Below are positions 34,148-42,795 of a stretch of DNA of 42,795 bases, piece after piece (positions within the stretch are counted from its first letter, which is position 1; the number at the start of each line of letters is the position of its first letter). The notes beneath the pieces are model-generated. The model had not been told where the DNA came from, did no database searches, and saw only the letters and a program-made list of their open reading frames with translations. Where the stretch lies: assembly GCA_018242725.1 (NCBI GenBank), contig JAFEBI010000018.1, forward strand, positions 1 through 42,795. The letters are read 5' to 3'. A program made the translations under genes and the position numbers. Source of the stretch: Nitrospira sp. Lineage in GTDB: Bacteria > Nitrospirota > Nitrospiria > Nitrospirales > Nitrospiraceae.

Positions 34148-34646
34148 GCGATTGGTCGATTGATGATGACTCTACCCACTCTTCCTCTGTCTCTTGTCCC
34201 GAATGCGGTTCCTCGCCCGAGCTTGCCGAAGCCGTCTTGGCTTCAAGATAGCCTTGCAAAAGAATGGCCGCGGCAACACGATCGACAACGCCCTTGCGCT
34301 TTTTTCGACTGACGTCGGCGGCAATCAATAACTCTTCAGCCGATCGAGTCGTCATCCGCTCGTCCCACATGACGATCGGAACAGACAAGACCTCACCGAG
34401 CTGGTCAACGAACACATGGACGGCCTGGACCGCCGGTCCTTCTTCACCATTGAGTCGCAGCGGCAGTCCGATCACCACTTCTCGGACATCGTGCGCGTGC
34501 ACCAGCTGTTGAATGTGCGCGAGATCCCGGTCGAGCGTCCTGCGCTCGATTGTTTCAAGCGGTTGAGCGGTCCACCCCAACTCATCGCTGAGCGCCACTC
34601 CGATCCGCTTGGTGCCGTAGTCAAGGGCTAAGATCCTGGTTGCCAT
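34062..34646 (-). CDS. ruvX: Putative pre-16S rRNA nuclease / Holliday-junction resolvase-like protein (YqgF)
   Basis: A 194-residue RNase H-fold protein. Core motifs are ILALDYGTKRIGVALSD (D9), VVIGLPLRLNGEEG (58-70), WDERMTTRSAEELL (D95, E96) and GVVDRVAAAILLQGYL (D122). The family is usually 135-145 residues. Here the core ends near residue 137, and a polar, low-complexity tail of about 57 residues follows (SSGEEPHSGQETEEEW and an Arg/His-rich end). The last 28 codons overlap the mltG start in another frame. In E. coli YqgF helps mature the 5' end of 16S rRNA. It starts 6 bases after the alaS stop. Confidence 0.92.
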   Translation of the reverse strand: MATRILALDYGTKRIGVALSDELGWTAQPLETIERRTLDRDLAHIQQLVHAHDVREVVIGLPLRLNGEEGPAVQAVHVFVDQLGEVLSVPIVMWDERMTTRSAEELLIAADVSRKKRKGVVDRVAAAILLQGYLEAKTASASSGEEPHSGQETEEEWVESSSIDQSHDGSWDPHHRRHSRRARRGGRVSHDPMG

Positions 34647-34652
34647 GACAGT

Positions 34653-37275
<2,623 letters not shown>

Positions 37276-37289
<14 letters not shown>

Positions 37290-37734
37290 GGACCATGTCC
37301 TCGCTTCTCTTGAACTTCGTCATCATACGATCGATCACCTCGTCACTGAAACCCCGCCGATGAAGAAACCGCGCCATGTCAATCAGGGTCGGCCGCCTCC
37401 CCCGGGGAGACTTGGTCTCTAGGGCACGGCGTGCAACGATCTCCTCGCCATTCGACCGAAAGACCTCAGTGAGAACCCGGTCGGCCACCCCATCGGAAAT
37501 GCCCTTGGCCTGCAATTCCGCCTTCAGCCGTTCTTGGCCCATCGGCTTGGTCGCCAAGCGCTTCTCCACCCACCGCTGGGCATAGGCGAGATCGTCGAGG
37601 TACCGGAGGTCCGTCAGACGGTGAGTGGTCTGTTCAATGTGGGAAGAGGTCACCCCTCGTGAGAGGAGAAACCGTTCGACCTGAGCAACCGTCCGATCTC
37701 GCTGCCCTAAAAAACGAACCGCGAGCCGGATCAC
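37276..37734 (-). CDS. recX: Regulatory protein RecX
   Basis: A modulator of RecA filaments, built of three-helix repeats: VIRLAVRFLGQRDRTVAQVE, then TTHRLTDLRYLDDLAYAQRW, then MGQERLKAELQAKGIS. The open frame extends upstream into recA, but that part is an out-of-frame shadow. The best start after the recA stop is the GTG at 37734, with GGATGAG upstream, giving 152 residues, the usual RecX size. The start is the uncertain part; the family assignment is firm. Position directly after recA (52-base gap) is classical. The stop overlaps the alaS start by 14 bases. Confidence 0.85.
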
Positions 37735-37786
37735 CTCATCCAGGCTTGAGGGGGAAGCGCAAGAGCGAGTCAGTGCCTTCTGCCCG

Positions 37787-38869
37787 TCACCGATGCGCCC
37801 GCTTTTCCTCGCTTCGCGCAACCGGCTTGTCCTCTTTGGTCTCAGCTTTTCCCTCAGTCTTCTTCTCAGCGCGTGCGGGAACGCCGGCCGCCTCCCGCAC
37901 TTTTTGTTCAACTTCACGGGCGGCGGCGACATTGTTCTTGAGAAACTCTCGAGCCGCATCGCGTCCCTGACCGATCCGTTCGCCTTTATAGGAATACCAG
38001 GCACCGGACTTTTCAATGATCTTTTTATCGACCCCCATATCCACCAGCTCGCCCGTTTTGGAAATTCCCTCGGCGAACATGATGTCGAACTCCGCCTGAC
38101 GAAACGGCGGAGCCATCTTGTTCTTCACCACCTTCACGCGAACCCGGCTCCCCATCACATCCTGACCTTCCTTGATGGATTCAATCCGTCGAATATCCAA
38201 GCGGACGGACGAGTAAAACTTGAGCGCGTTCCCGCCGGTGGTAGTCTCCGGATTGCCGAACATCACACCGAGTTTCATGCGAATTTGGTTGATAAAGATG
38301 ACCGTCGTCAGCGATTTCGAGATCGCGCCTGTGAGCTTTCTCAAGGCCTGCGACATCAGCCTTGCCTGGAGCCCCATGTGGGCATCGCCCATCTCGCCTT
38401 CAATTTCTGCACGCGGCGTCAGGGCCGCCACCGAGTCGATGACGATCAGATCGATCGCCCCGCTCCGAACCAACGTCTCGGCGATCTCCAAGGCCTGCTC
38501 CCCCGTATCAGGCTGCGATACAAGGAGATCATCGGCTTGCACTCCTAACTTTTTGGCATAGGTCAGGTCCAGGGCATGTTCGGCATCGATAAACGCGGCG
38601 ACACCACCGATTTTCTGAACCTCGGCGATACAGTGCAGCGTCATTGTCGTCTTCCCCGACGCCTCAGGACCGAAGATTTCGATCACCCGCCCGCGCGGAA
38701 GCCCGCCGACTCCAAGAGCAATGTCGAGACCGAGCGAACCGGTGGAAATGGCCGGAACATCGACCTTCTCCTCGGCTCCCAGCTTCATGATGGCCCCCTT
38801 CCCATACTGCTTCTCGATCTGAGACAGGGCCAAATCCAGTGCGCGCTTCTTGTCGTCTTTTTCGGACAT
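37787..38869 (-). CDS. recA: Recombinase RecA
   Basis: A 360-residue DNA strand-exchange ATPase and SOS co-protease. Walker A is [10 protein letters not shown] near residue 66, Walker [11 protein letters not shown] near 140. The L1 and L2 DNA-binding loops contain [20 protein letters not shown] and [16 protein letters not shown]. The C-terminus is a charged Lys/Glu-rich tail (from about 325). GGAGGAG lies 6 bases before the ATG. A perfect TATAAT is found upstream, but no LexA-type operator that I can recognise. It is the first gene of the recA-recX-alaS-ruvX-mltG-deoC series. Confidence 0.98.
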   Translation of the reverse strand: MSEKDDKKRALDLALSQIEKQYGKGAIMKLGAEEKVDVPAISTGSLGLDIALGVGGLPRGRVIEIFGPEASGKTTMTLHCIAEVQKIGGVAAFIDAEHALDLTYAKKLGVQADDLLVSQPDTGEQALEIAETLVRSGAIDLIVIDSVAALTPRAEIEGEMGDAHMGLQARLMSQALRKLTGAISKSLTTVIFINQIRMKLGVMFGNPETTTGGNALKFYSSVRLDIRRIESIKEGQDVMGSRVRVKVVKNKMAPPFRQAEFDIMFAEGISKTGELVDMGVDKKIIEKSGAWYSYKGERIGQGRDAAREFLKNNVAAAREVEQKVREAAGVPARAEKKTEGKAETKEDKPVARSEEKRAHR

Positions 38870-38907
38870 ACGAATCTCCTCCCAGGGTGAACGGGATGTA
38901 TCGGGGG

Positions 38908-38913
38908 ATTATA
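38908..38913 (-). promoter_or_regulatory. Consensus -10 box upstream of recA
   Basis: TATAAT on the minus strand, 38 bases before the recA ATG. The -35 region (around 38931-38936, TAGGTT) is poor, which suggests an activator or an alternative recognition. Confidence 0.4.
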
Positions 38914-39016
38914 CCGAAGCAGCCAGGGGAAACCTAGTCTGATCTATGCGAGGACGTCTTCGATGGACAGCAAGCAGGCAAGGCCCTATTTGTGATGATC
39001 ACTCCGAGACTGAAGC

Positions 39017-39229
39017 TCAGGTTGTGAGAATATGCCCATGACCTTGAGTGGAATACCTCCATTCGGCATAGGCATGGCAGCGCCAGCCAAAGCGATCGAG
39101 GACGTGGGCCAGCGTCTCCAGCAAGCGCGTGCGGTCGCGATCATCCTGTACGATGGCCTGTCGGGCATTCCCCCGACTCGTGACATGGTAGACGGCCACG
39201 GAATATTCGATGCGTAACGGACGCGCCAT
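39017..39229 (-). pseudogene. Truncated RAYT transposase remnant
   Basis: The frame from ATG 39229 starts MARPLRIEYSVAVYHVTSRG and continues NARQAIVQDDRDRTRLLETL...RFGWRCHAYA, the N-terminal quarter of a RAYT of a different subgroup from the one at 26711. Where intact members continue into the metal-binding NHxH block, this frame instead reads EWRYSTQGHGHILTT and stops. The HUH motif, catalytic tyrosine and everything after are missing. A RAYT leader motif precedes it. It is dead. Confidence 0.75.
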
Positions 39230-39263
39230 GGGGAAAGAGCCGACCCGATTCGTTATCAGATTG

Positions 39264-39280
39264 TAAGACCTGACCCTATT
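39264..39280 (-). repeat. RAYT leader motif upstream of the remnant
   Basis: On the minus strand this reads AATAGGGTCAGGTCTTA, ending 34 bases before the remnant's ATG. A weaker direct partner (AATAGGGCCTTG) lies on its far side near 38979-38990. Confidence 0.5.
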
Positions 39281-39314
39281 TGACTGATTGTCACACCCGA
39301 AAACTCCCTCCGGA

Positions 39315-39452
39315 TTACAACCCTTCAAAGTCGTGGCTCGCTTGCTGGCCGTTTACCACCACCAGCCCGCCGGGAGCTTTAGCGCCCCCCTCTCTTGCCA
39401 CTCCCCCGACAACCTTCCCGCCCAGTCGCTCATCGAGACTCAACGCCACCCT
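39315..39452 (-). other. In-frame tail downstream of the chemoreceptor stop codon
   Basis: Directly after the chemoreceptor's TGA (39453-39455) the same frame stays open for 45 codons to TAA at 39315-39317. The tail is Gly/Ala/Val-rich (LGGKVVGGVAREGGAKAPGG) and ends ASHDFEGL. It looks like the flexible linker plus terminal tethering peptide found at the C-terminus of many chemoreceptors, so the gene was probably longer and the TGA is a nonsense change or a readthrough site. Confidence 0.5.
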
Positions 39453-41987
39453 TCACGCCTGCTTGTGTACCATGCGGAGTGGCTCTCGTTTCACCATGGT
39501 CACCACCGGGTTGCCCTCTGCCCGCACCTTAAAGACCGTCACCTGTTGCATCAGTTCCTTGGCCTGTTCCTTCATCGACTGAGCCGCGCTGGTCGTCTCC
39601 TCTACCAACGCCGCATTCTGTTGAGTCGTTTCATCCATCGACACGATCGCCTTGTTCACCTGATCAATCCCGCTGGCCTGCTCCTGTGACGCCGCGCTGA
39701 TCTCCGCGATAATGTCCGTCACTCGCTTGACCGCCGTGACGATTTCTTCCAAGGTCTTGCCCGATTGATTGACCAGGTCGCTGCCGTCGTCCACACGCCG
39801 AATCGATTCATTGATCAACCCCTTGATCTCCTTGGCCGCCGTCGCCGACCGCTGAGCCAGACTCCGCACCTCCGCCGCCACCACCGCAAACCCCCGCCCA
39901 TGTTCTCCGGCCCGAGCGGCTTCCACCGCCGCATTCAACGCCAAGAGATTGCTCTGGAACGCAATCTCGTCGATGATCGTGATGATATCGGCGATCTTTT
40001 TACTGCTCTTATTGATCTCTCCCATCGCGCCGACGGCCTTCTTGGTCACGGCCCCTCCCTTGTCCGCCGTATCCTGCGCCGCTACCGCCAAATGATTGGC
40101 CTGTTTAGCATTGTCGGCGTTCCGCTTCACTGTCGTCGTCATCTCTTCCATCAACGCACTGGTTTCTTCAAGCGCCGACGCCTGTTTGCTCGTCCGTTGC
40201 GATAGGTCTTCATTCCTCTTGGTAATCTGCTCCGCCCCAGTGGTTACGGCCTCAACGGCCTCGCGCACCGTAGTGATCGTCTCGACCAAGTTGTGCACGA
40301 CAGCGTTGATGCTGTCCTTGATCTTCTCCAGGTCCTCTGGATACGTTCCGTTCATCGCCTGGGTCAGATCATTCGCCGCTAACCGCCCCAGCACCATTTG
40401 AGCTTCCGTCACCAATTGTTCCATCACTTTCTGCGCTGCTTGCTTTTCAACTTCAGCCATTTTTTGCATGGTAATGTCGGTTACGTATTTCACGACCTTA
40501 TAGGGTTTCCCATTGGCGTTGAAGATCGGGGTGTATGAAGCTTGGATCCAGACTTCTTTGCCGCCTTTGCCCAGCCGCCGATAAATTCCAGTATCGTTCT
40601 CGCCACTGGCGATTTTCTTCCAGAACGCACTGTACTCGGGACTGCTCGCGTACGACGAGTCGCAGAACATCCGGTGATGCTTTCCTTGGACTTCCTCCAA
40701 CCGATAGCCCACACACCGCAGAAAGTTCTCGTTCGCCCCGACAACTGTTCCATCTAGTTGAAACTCGATCGTCGCCTGAGCCTTTCCAATCGCGTTGATG
40801 CGTCCTTCGAATTCCGCCGACTTGTTCCGTTGTTCCGTCACATCAATGGCAAATTTCACCACCTTGACAGGTTTTCCTTCGGCATCTGAAATCGGGTTAT
40901 ACGAGGCTTGAATCCAGATTTCATTGCCTTCTTTAGCAAAGCGACAAAACGTGGCGATTTCCGGCTCTCCTCGGTTCAGCTTGGCCCAGAACGCCGCATA
41001 CTCCGCGCTGTTCGCGTAGATAGGATCACAGAACATCCGATGGTGCCGGCCTATGATCTCATCACTACTGTACCCGATCGCCTGCAAGAAGTTATGGTTG
41101 GCTCGAATGATAGTCCCGTCCATGTTGAATTCAATGACTGCTTGCGCCCTACTGACTGCTTCGAACGTAGCTTCGTATTGAGCGGAAATGTTGACGTCAC
41201 GCTCCAACGTGGCACCCATTTCATTGAATACTTTTGCCAAGTACCCAAGGTCGTCTTGAGCGAACACCTCCGCACGAGCTTTCATATCCCCTTGGCTCAT
41301 CTTTTTGGCCGCATCTAAGACACCATTCACATGGCGCGTATTGAATCGGGCCAGTCCAAAACCGAACCCAAGCCCCATGGCGACACCGACGGCATTGACA
41401 GCGAGCAAGATCTTTTTCGTTGCGCCATAGAGATCCTGTGCGCTTTCATACTGATGCTGGGCTTCTCGCTGGGTGATTTCCGATAATTGAACGACTCTTT
41501 TCATGACGGCTTCATACGCCTGTTTGGTTTCTGTCTCGAAGCGAGTCATCGCCTCAACCTGCTTGCCGTCCACGAGTAATTGGATCATTTTCCCCCGACT
41601 CTCTCGATACTCCATCAAGGTCTTATCAAACGTACTAAAGGCTCTTCGCACCTCGTCAGAGCTAATTGTTTTCCCGAATCGAGCTTTACTCTCGTTATTC
41701 TGCTCAACCAACTCCGACACCTTGCCGATGGCAAGATCTTGCCGGGCCTTGTTCGCTTCAGTCACTGCCCGCAACACCCAAAATCGTACCATTGAGATGT
41801 TGTTTTGAATGCTCATCGCTTCGCGAACTGCCGAGAGCTGGACCCGATACAGATTCTCTGTACTGGCGTTGATGGTCCCCATGCTTAGAAGCCCGATCAA
41901 TCCTATCGCGGTCATGAGAAACCCCATGAGCCCGAACCCGGTCATGAGTTTTATCATGAGGCTTTGATTCTTAAACCAGTACAGCAT
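39453..41987 (-). CDS. Methyl-accepting chemotaxis protein with two PAS domains
   Basis: An 844-residue inner-membrane chemoreceptor. TM1 (about 13-36), a four-helix-bundle-type periplasmic sensor (37-190), TM2 (192-215), HAMP (215-268), PAS1 (272-385), PAS2 (395-507), a second HAMP-like stretch (about 530-600), then the signalling domain (600-830) with the conserved hairpin [20 protein letters not shown]. The two PAS domains are close duplicates: both carry HHRMFCD, EYxAFW and [11 protein letters not shown]. The repeated HRMFCD cysteine might support redox or haem sensing, but this is speculative. It signals through CheW/CheA, which are not in the window. The open frame continues in register past the stop codon. 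Confidence 0.93.
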   Translation of the reverse strand: MLYWFKNQSLMIKLMTGFGLMGFLMTAIGLIGLLSMGTINASTENLYRVQLSAVREAMSIQNNISMVRFWVLRAVTEANKARQDLAIGKVSELVEQNNESKARFGKTISSDEVRRAFSTFDKTLMEYRESRGKMIQLLVDGKQVEAMTRFETETKQAYEAVMKRVVQLSEITQREAQHQYESAQDLYGATKKILLAVNAVGVAMGLGFGFGLARFNTRHVNGVLDAAKKMSQGDMKARAEVFAQDDLGYLAKVFNEMGATLERDVNISAQYEATFEAVSRAQAVIEFNMDGTIIRANHNFLQAIGYSSDEIIGRHHRMFCDPIYANSAEYAAFWAKLNRGEPEIATFCRFAKEGNEIWIQASYNPISDAEGKPVKVVKFAIDVTEQRNKSAEFEGRINAIGKAQATIEFQLDGTVVGANENFLRCVGYRLEEVQGKHHRMFCDSSYASSPEYSAFWKKIASGENDTGIYRRLGKGGKEVWIQASYTPIFNANGKPYKVVKYVTDITMQKMAEVEKQAAQKVMEQLVTEAQMVLGRLAANDLTQAMNGTYPEDLEKIKDSINAVVHNLVETITTVREAVEAVTTGAEQITKRNEDLSQRTSKQASALEETSALMEEMTTTVKRNADNAKQANHLAVAAQDTADKGGAVTKKAVGAMGEINKSSKKIADIITIIDEIAFQSNLLALNAAVEAARAGEHGRGFAVVAAEVRSLAQRSATAAKEIKGLINESIRRVDDGSDLVNQSGKTLEEIVTAVKRVTDIIAEISAASQEQASGIDQVNKAIVSMDETTQQNAALVEETTSAAQSMKEQAKELMQQVTVFKVRAEGNPVVTMVKREPLRMVHKQA

Positions 41988-42386
41988 TACATGCTTCTTA
42001 CGATTAGTGGACTCAAGATGTCTTTATTGATCGACATCTTCTCGCCGTCACCGCGAGATAGAACTGACTCCGTACGGCATCACACAAGCACACTTGGATG
42101 ACATTCTTTCATTAGGGTATCAGCAGGACACATTCATCGAGCAGACGACCGTTCACTCTGAGCAGTCTCGCAGCCGATCACCCGCCGCCATCACTAGCCT
42201 ACCGTGTTGTCGGATACCTGAGATGAAACCTTGAGTAGCTCAAACCGTGTGATTCAACAGGGATGAAACAGCATCACGCAATCGAAAGACCATGGAGTAC
42301 CGTTCCATTGTTTGACCTCGGTCGTCAATCGTGGATGCCATGAACTCCAGCTTCATGCCGCCGGCTGTCGGCAAGAGAAGTCCATT
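41988..42386. other. Upstream region of the chemoreceptor, no gene seen
   Basis: About 400 bases without a supported gene or RNA. It probably holds the chemoreceptor promoter, but no convincing -35/-10 pair was found. Confidence 0.4.
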
Positions 42387-42405
42387 AGGGTCAAGTCTTG
42401 CAATC
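42387..42405 (+). repeat. RAYT 3'-boundary motif
   Basis: AGGGTCAAGTCTTGCAATC on the plus strand, just downstream of the minus-strand chimeric gene. It is inverted relative to that gene, as expected for the far end of a RAYT unit whose leader carries the same motif in forward orientation. Confidence 0.5.
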
Positions 42406-42415
42406 ATACCGTTTT

Positions 42416-42616
42416 CTATTCCGCCTGTTTGAGTCGCCGACTGACCGTCACCGCCTGCACCCCGAGATGAGCCGCAATCTCGCGCAGCCGATACCCATAC
42501 CGCCGATAGGCCACTTCAACGATTACTAAACGTTGTCTTGGTGTCAGATGAAGCTTGCCTCGAACCTCCTTTGGGATGATGACCTGTAACTTTGACGAAA
42601 TCGTGGTGCCAGCCAT
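42416..42616 (-). CDS. Small chimeric protein: AbrB/MazE-like N-terminus joined to a RAYT-type helix-turn-helix
   Basis: A 66-residue protein. Residues 1-34 (TTISSKLQVIIPKEVRGKLH) are a SpoVT/AbrB-type swapped-hairpin DNA-binding segment, as in MazE/VapB antitoxins. Residues 36-66 (AYRRYGYRLREIAAHLGVQA, then VTVSRRLKQAE) match the C-terminal helix-turn-helix I recall from RAYT transposases. The ATG at 42616 has an excellent ribosome site, AAGGAGGTGACC directly before it. No toxin gene follows; instead a RAYT boundary motif lies downstream at 42387-42405. This suggests that insertion or deletion involving a RAYT replaced the antitoxin's end and its partner. It could still bind DNA through either part. 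Confidence 0.6.
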   Translation of the reverse strand: MAGTTISSKLQVIIPKEVRGKLHLTPRQRLVIVEVAYRRYGYRLREIAAHLGVQAVTVSRRLKQAE

Positions 42617-42763
42617 GGTCACCTCCTTACTATTACAGATCGGTCATAGAATCGTCTTACACTTTCAGGTCAATCCAAATATGACTTCGCATCTGTTCCA
42701 GGAAAGGGGGTTGGTTGAGCGTGGTTGGTCAGAAACACCAAGGCCGCTCTGCATACATCTCTT

Positions 42764-42795
42764 AGAGCCTGTTTATAATCTTTCGCTGGCTAGGT
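42764..42795. repeat. Right copy of the terminal inverted repeat
   Basis: AGAGCCTGTTTATAATCT followed by TTCGCTGGCTAGGT, the reverse complement of bases 1-32 except for two positions. The tip GAGCCTG and a flanking TTA fit an IS5-family (IS1031-group-like) element entering the window end. Confidence 0.6.

Noticed and set aside
37735..38016. Upstream extension of recX into recA
   Set aside because: It overlaps the recA coding end in another frame, and RecX proteins are normally about 150 residues.

Overview
The window is about 42.8 kb of GC-rich bacterial chromosome. It is almost fully coding, with housekeeping genes mixed with small lineage-specific genes and decayed mobile-element scraps. 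The gene set fits Nitrospirota, most likely the genus Nitrospira: a SulP transporter fused to a beta-carbonic anhydrase, a recA-recX-alaS-ruvX-mltG-deoC run, several RAYT-type transposase relics, a PAS-containing chemoreceptor and small paralogous membrane proteins ending in FHPP. This taxonomic guess rests on recalled family resemblance, not a search. No rRNA, tRNA, CRISPR array, phage or conjugation genes were seen. Both ends of the window carry the same 32-base sequence in inverted orientation (30/32 identical). The contig therefore probably stops inside two copies of one insertion sequence.

Layout. 61-5241: predicted Cas4-like nuclease (DUF2779), MATE exporter, SulP-carbonic anhydrase. 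5242-8221: sparse region of small secreted or membrane proteins, including two paralogues ending FHPP. 8291-11937: SGNH-like hydrolase, PanE fused to an extra molybdopterin-oxidoreductase-like domain, class III sirtuin, HAD phosphatase. 12082-13337: response-regulator-like protein and a 37-residue basic protein. 13484-18892 (+): valS-nadC-birA-coaX, covering tRNA charging and NAD, biotin and CoA cofactor synthesis. 18988-23512 (+): grpE-dnaK-dnaJ-rsmE, the Hsp70 machine plus an rRNA methyltransferase. 23652-25502: dipeptide epimerase and a polysaccharide-export protein. 25503-26710: mostly non-coding, with a MITE/REP-like repeat and a broken zinc-ribbon gene. 26711-30118: a RAYT transposase and a translationally coupled pair of secreted beta-repeat proteins (IPT/TIG and YCF48). 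30212-33061 (-): RidA-like, DeoB-like, a duplicated DeoB fragment, deoC. 33065-38869 (-): recA-recX-alaS-ruvX-mltG in tightly packed or overlapping order, running on into deoC. 38870-42795: RAYT remnant, chemoreceptor with a stop codon before an in-frame tail, and a small AbrB-RAYT chimeric gene.

The main surprises are marks of local genome remodelling. A 123-bp in-register tandem duplication at the nadC/birA junction created a hybrid mini-ORF. A 223-bp tandem duplication left a truncated second copy of the deoB start. An AbrB antitoxin-like N-terminus is joined in frame to the C-terminal helix-turn-helix of a RAYT transposase. A shared GGGTCRRGTYTT-like motif sits at several RAYT boundaries. 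No large undescribed multi-gene system was found. The best candidates for new biology are the FHPP small-protein family, the PanE fusion, the AbrB-RAYT chimera and the chemoreceptor tail.
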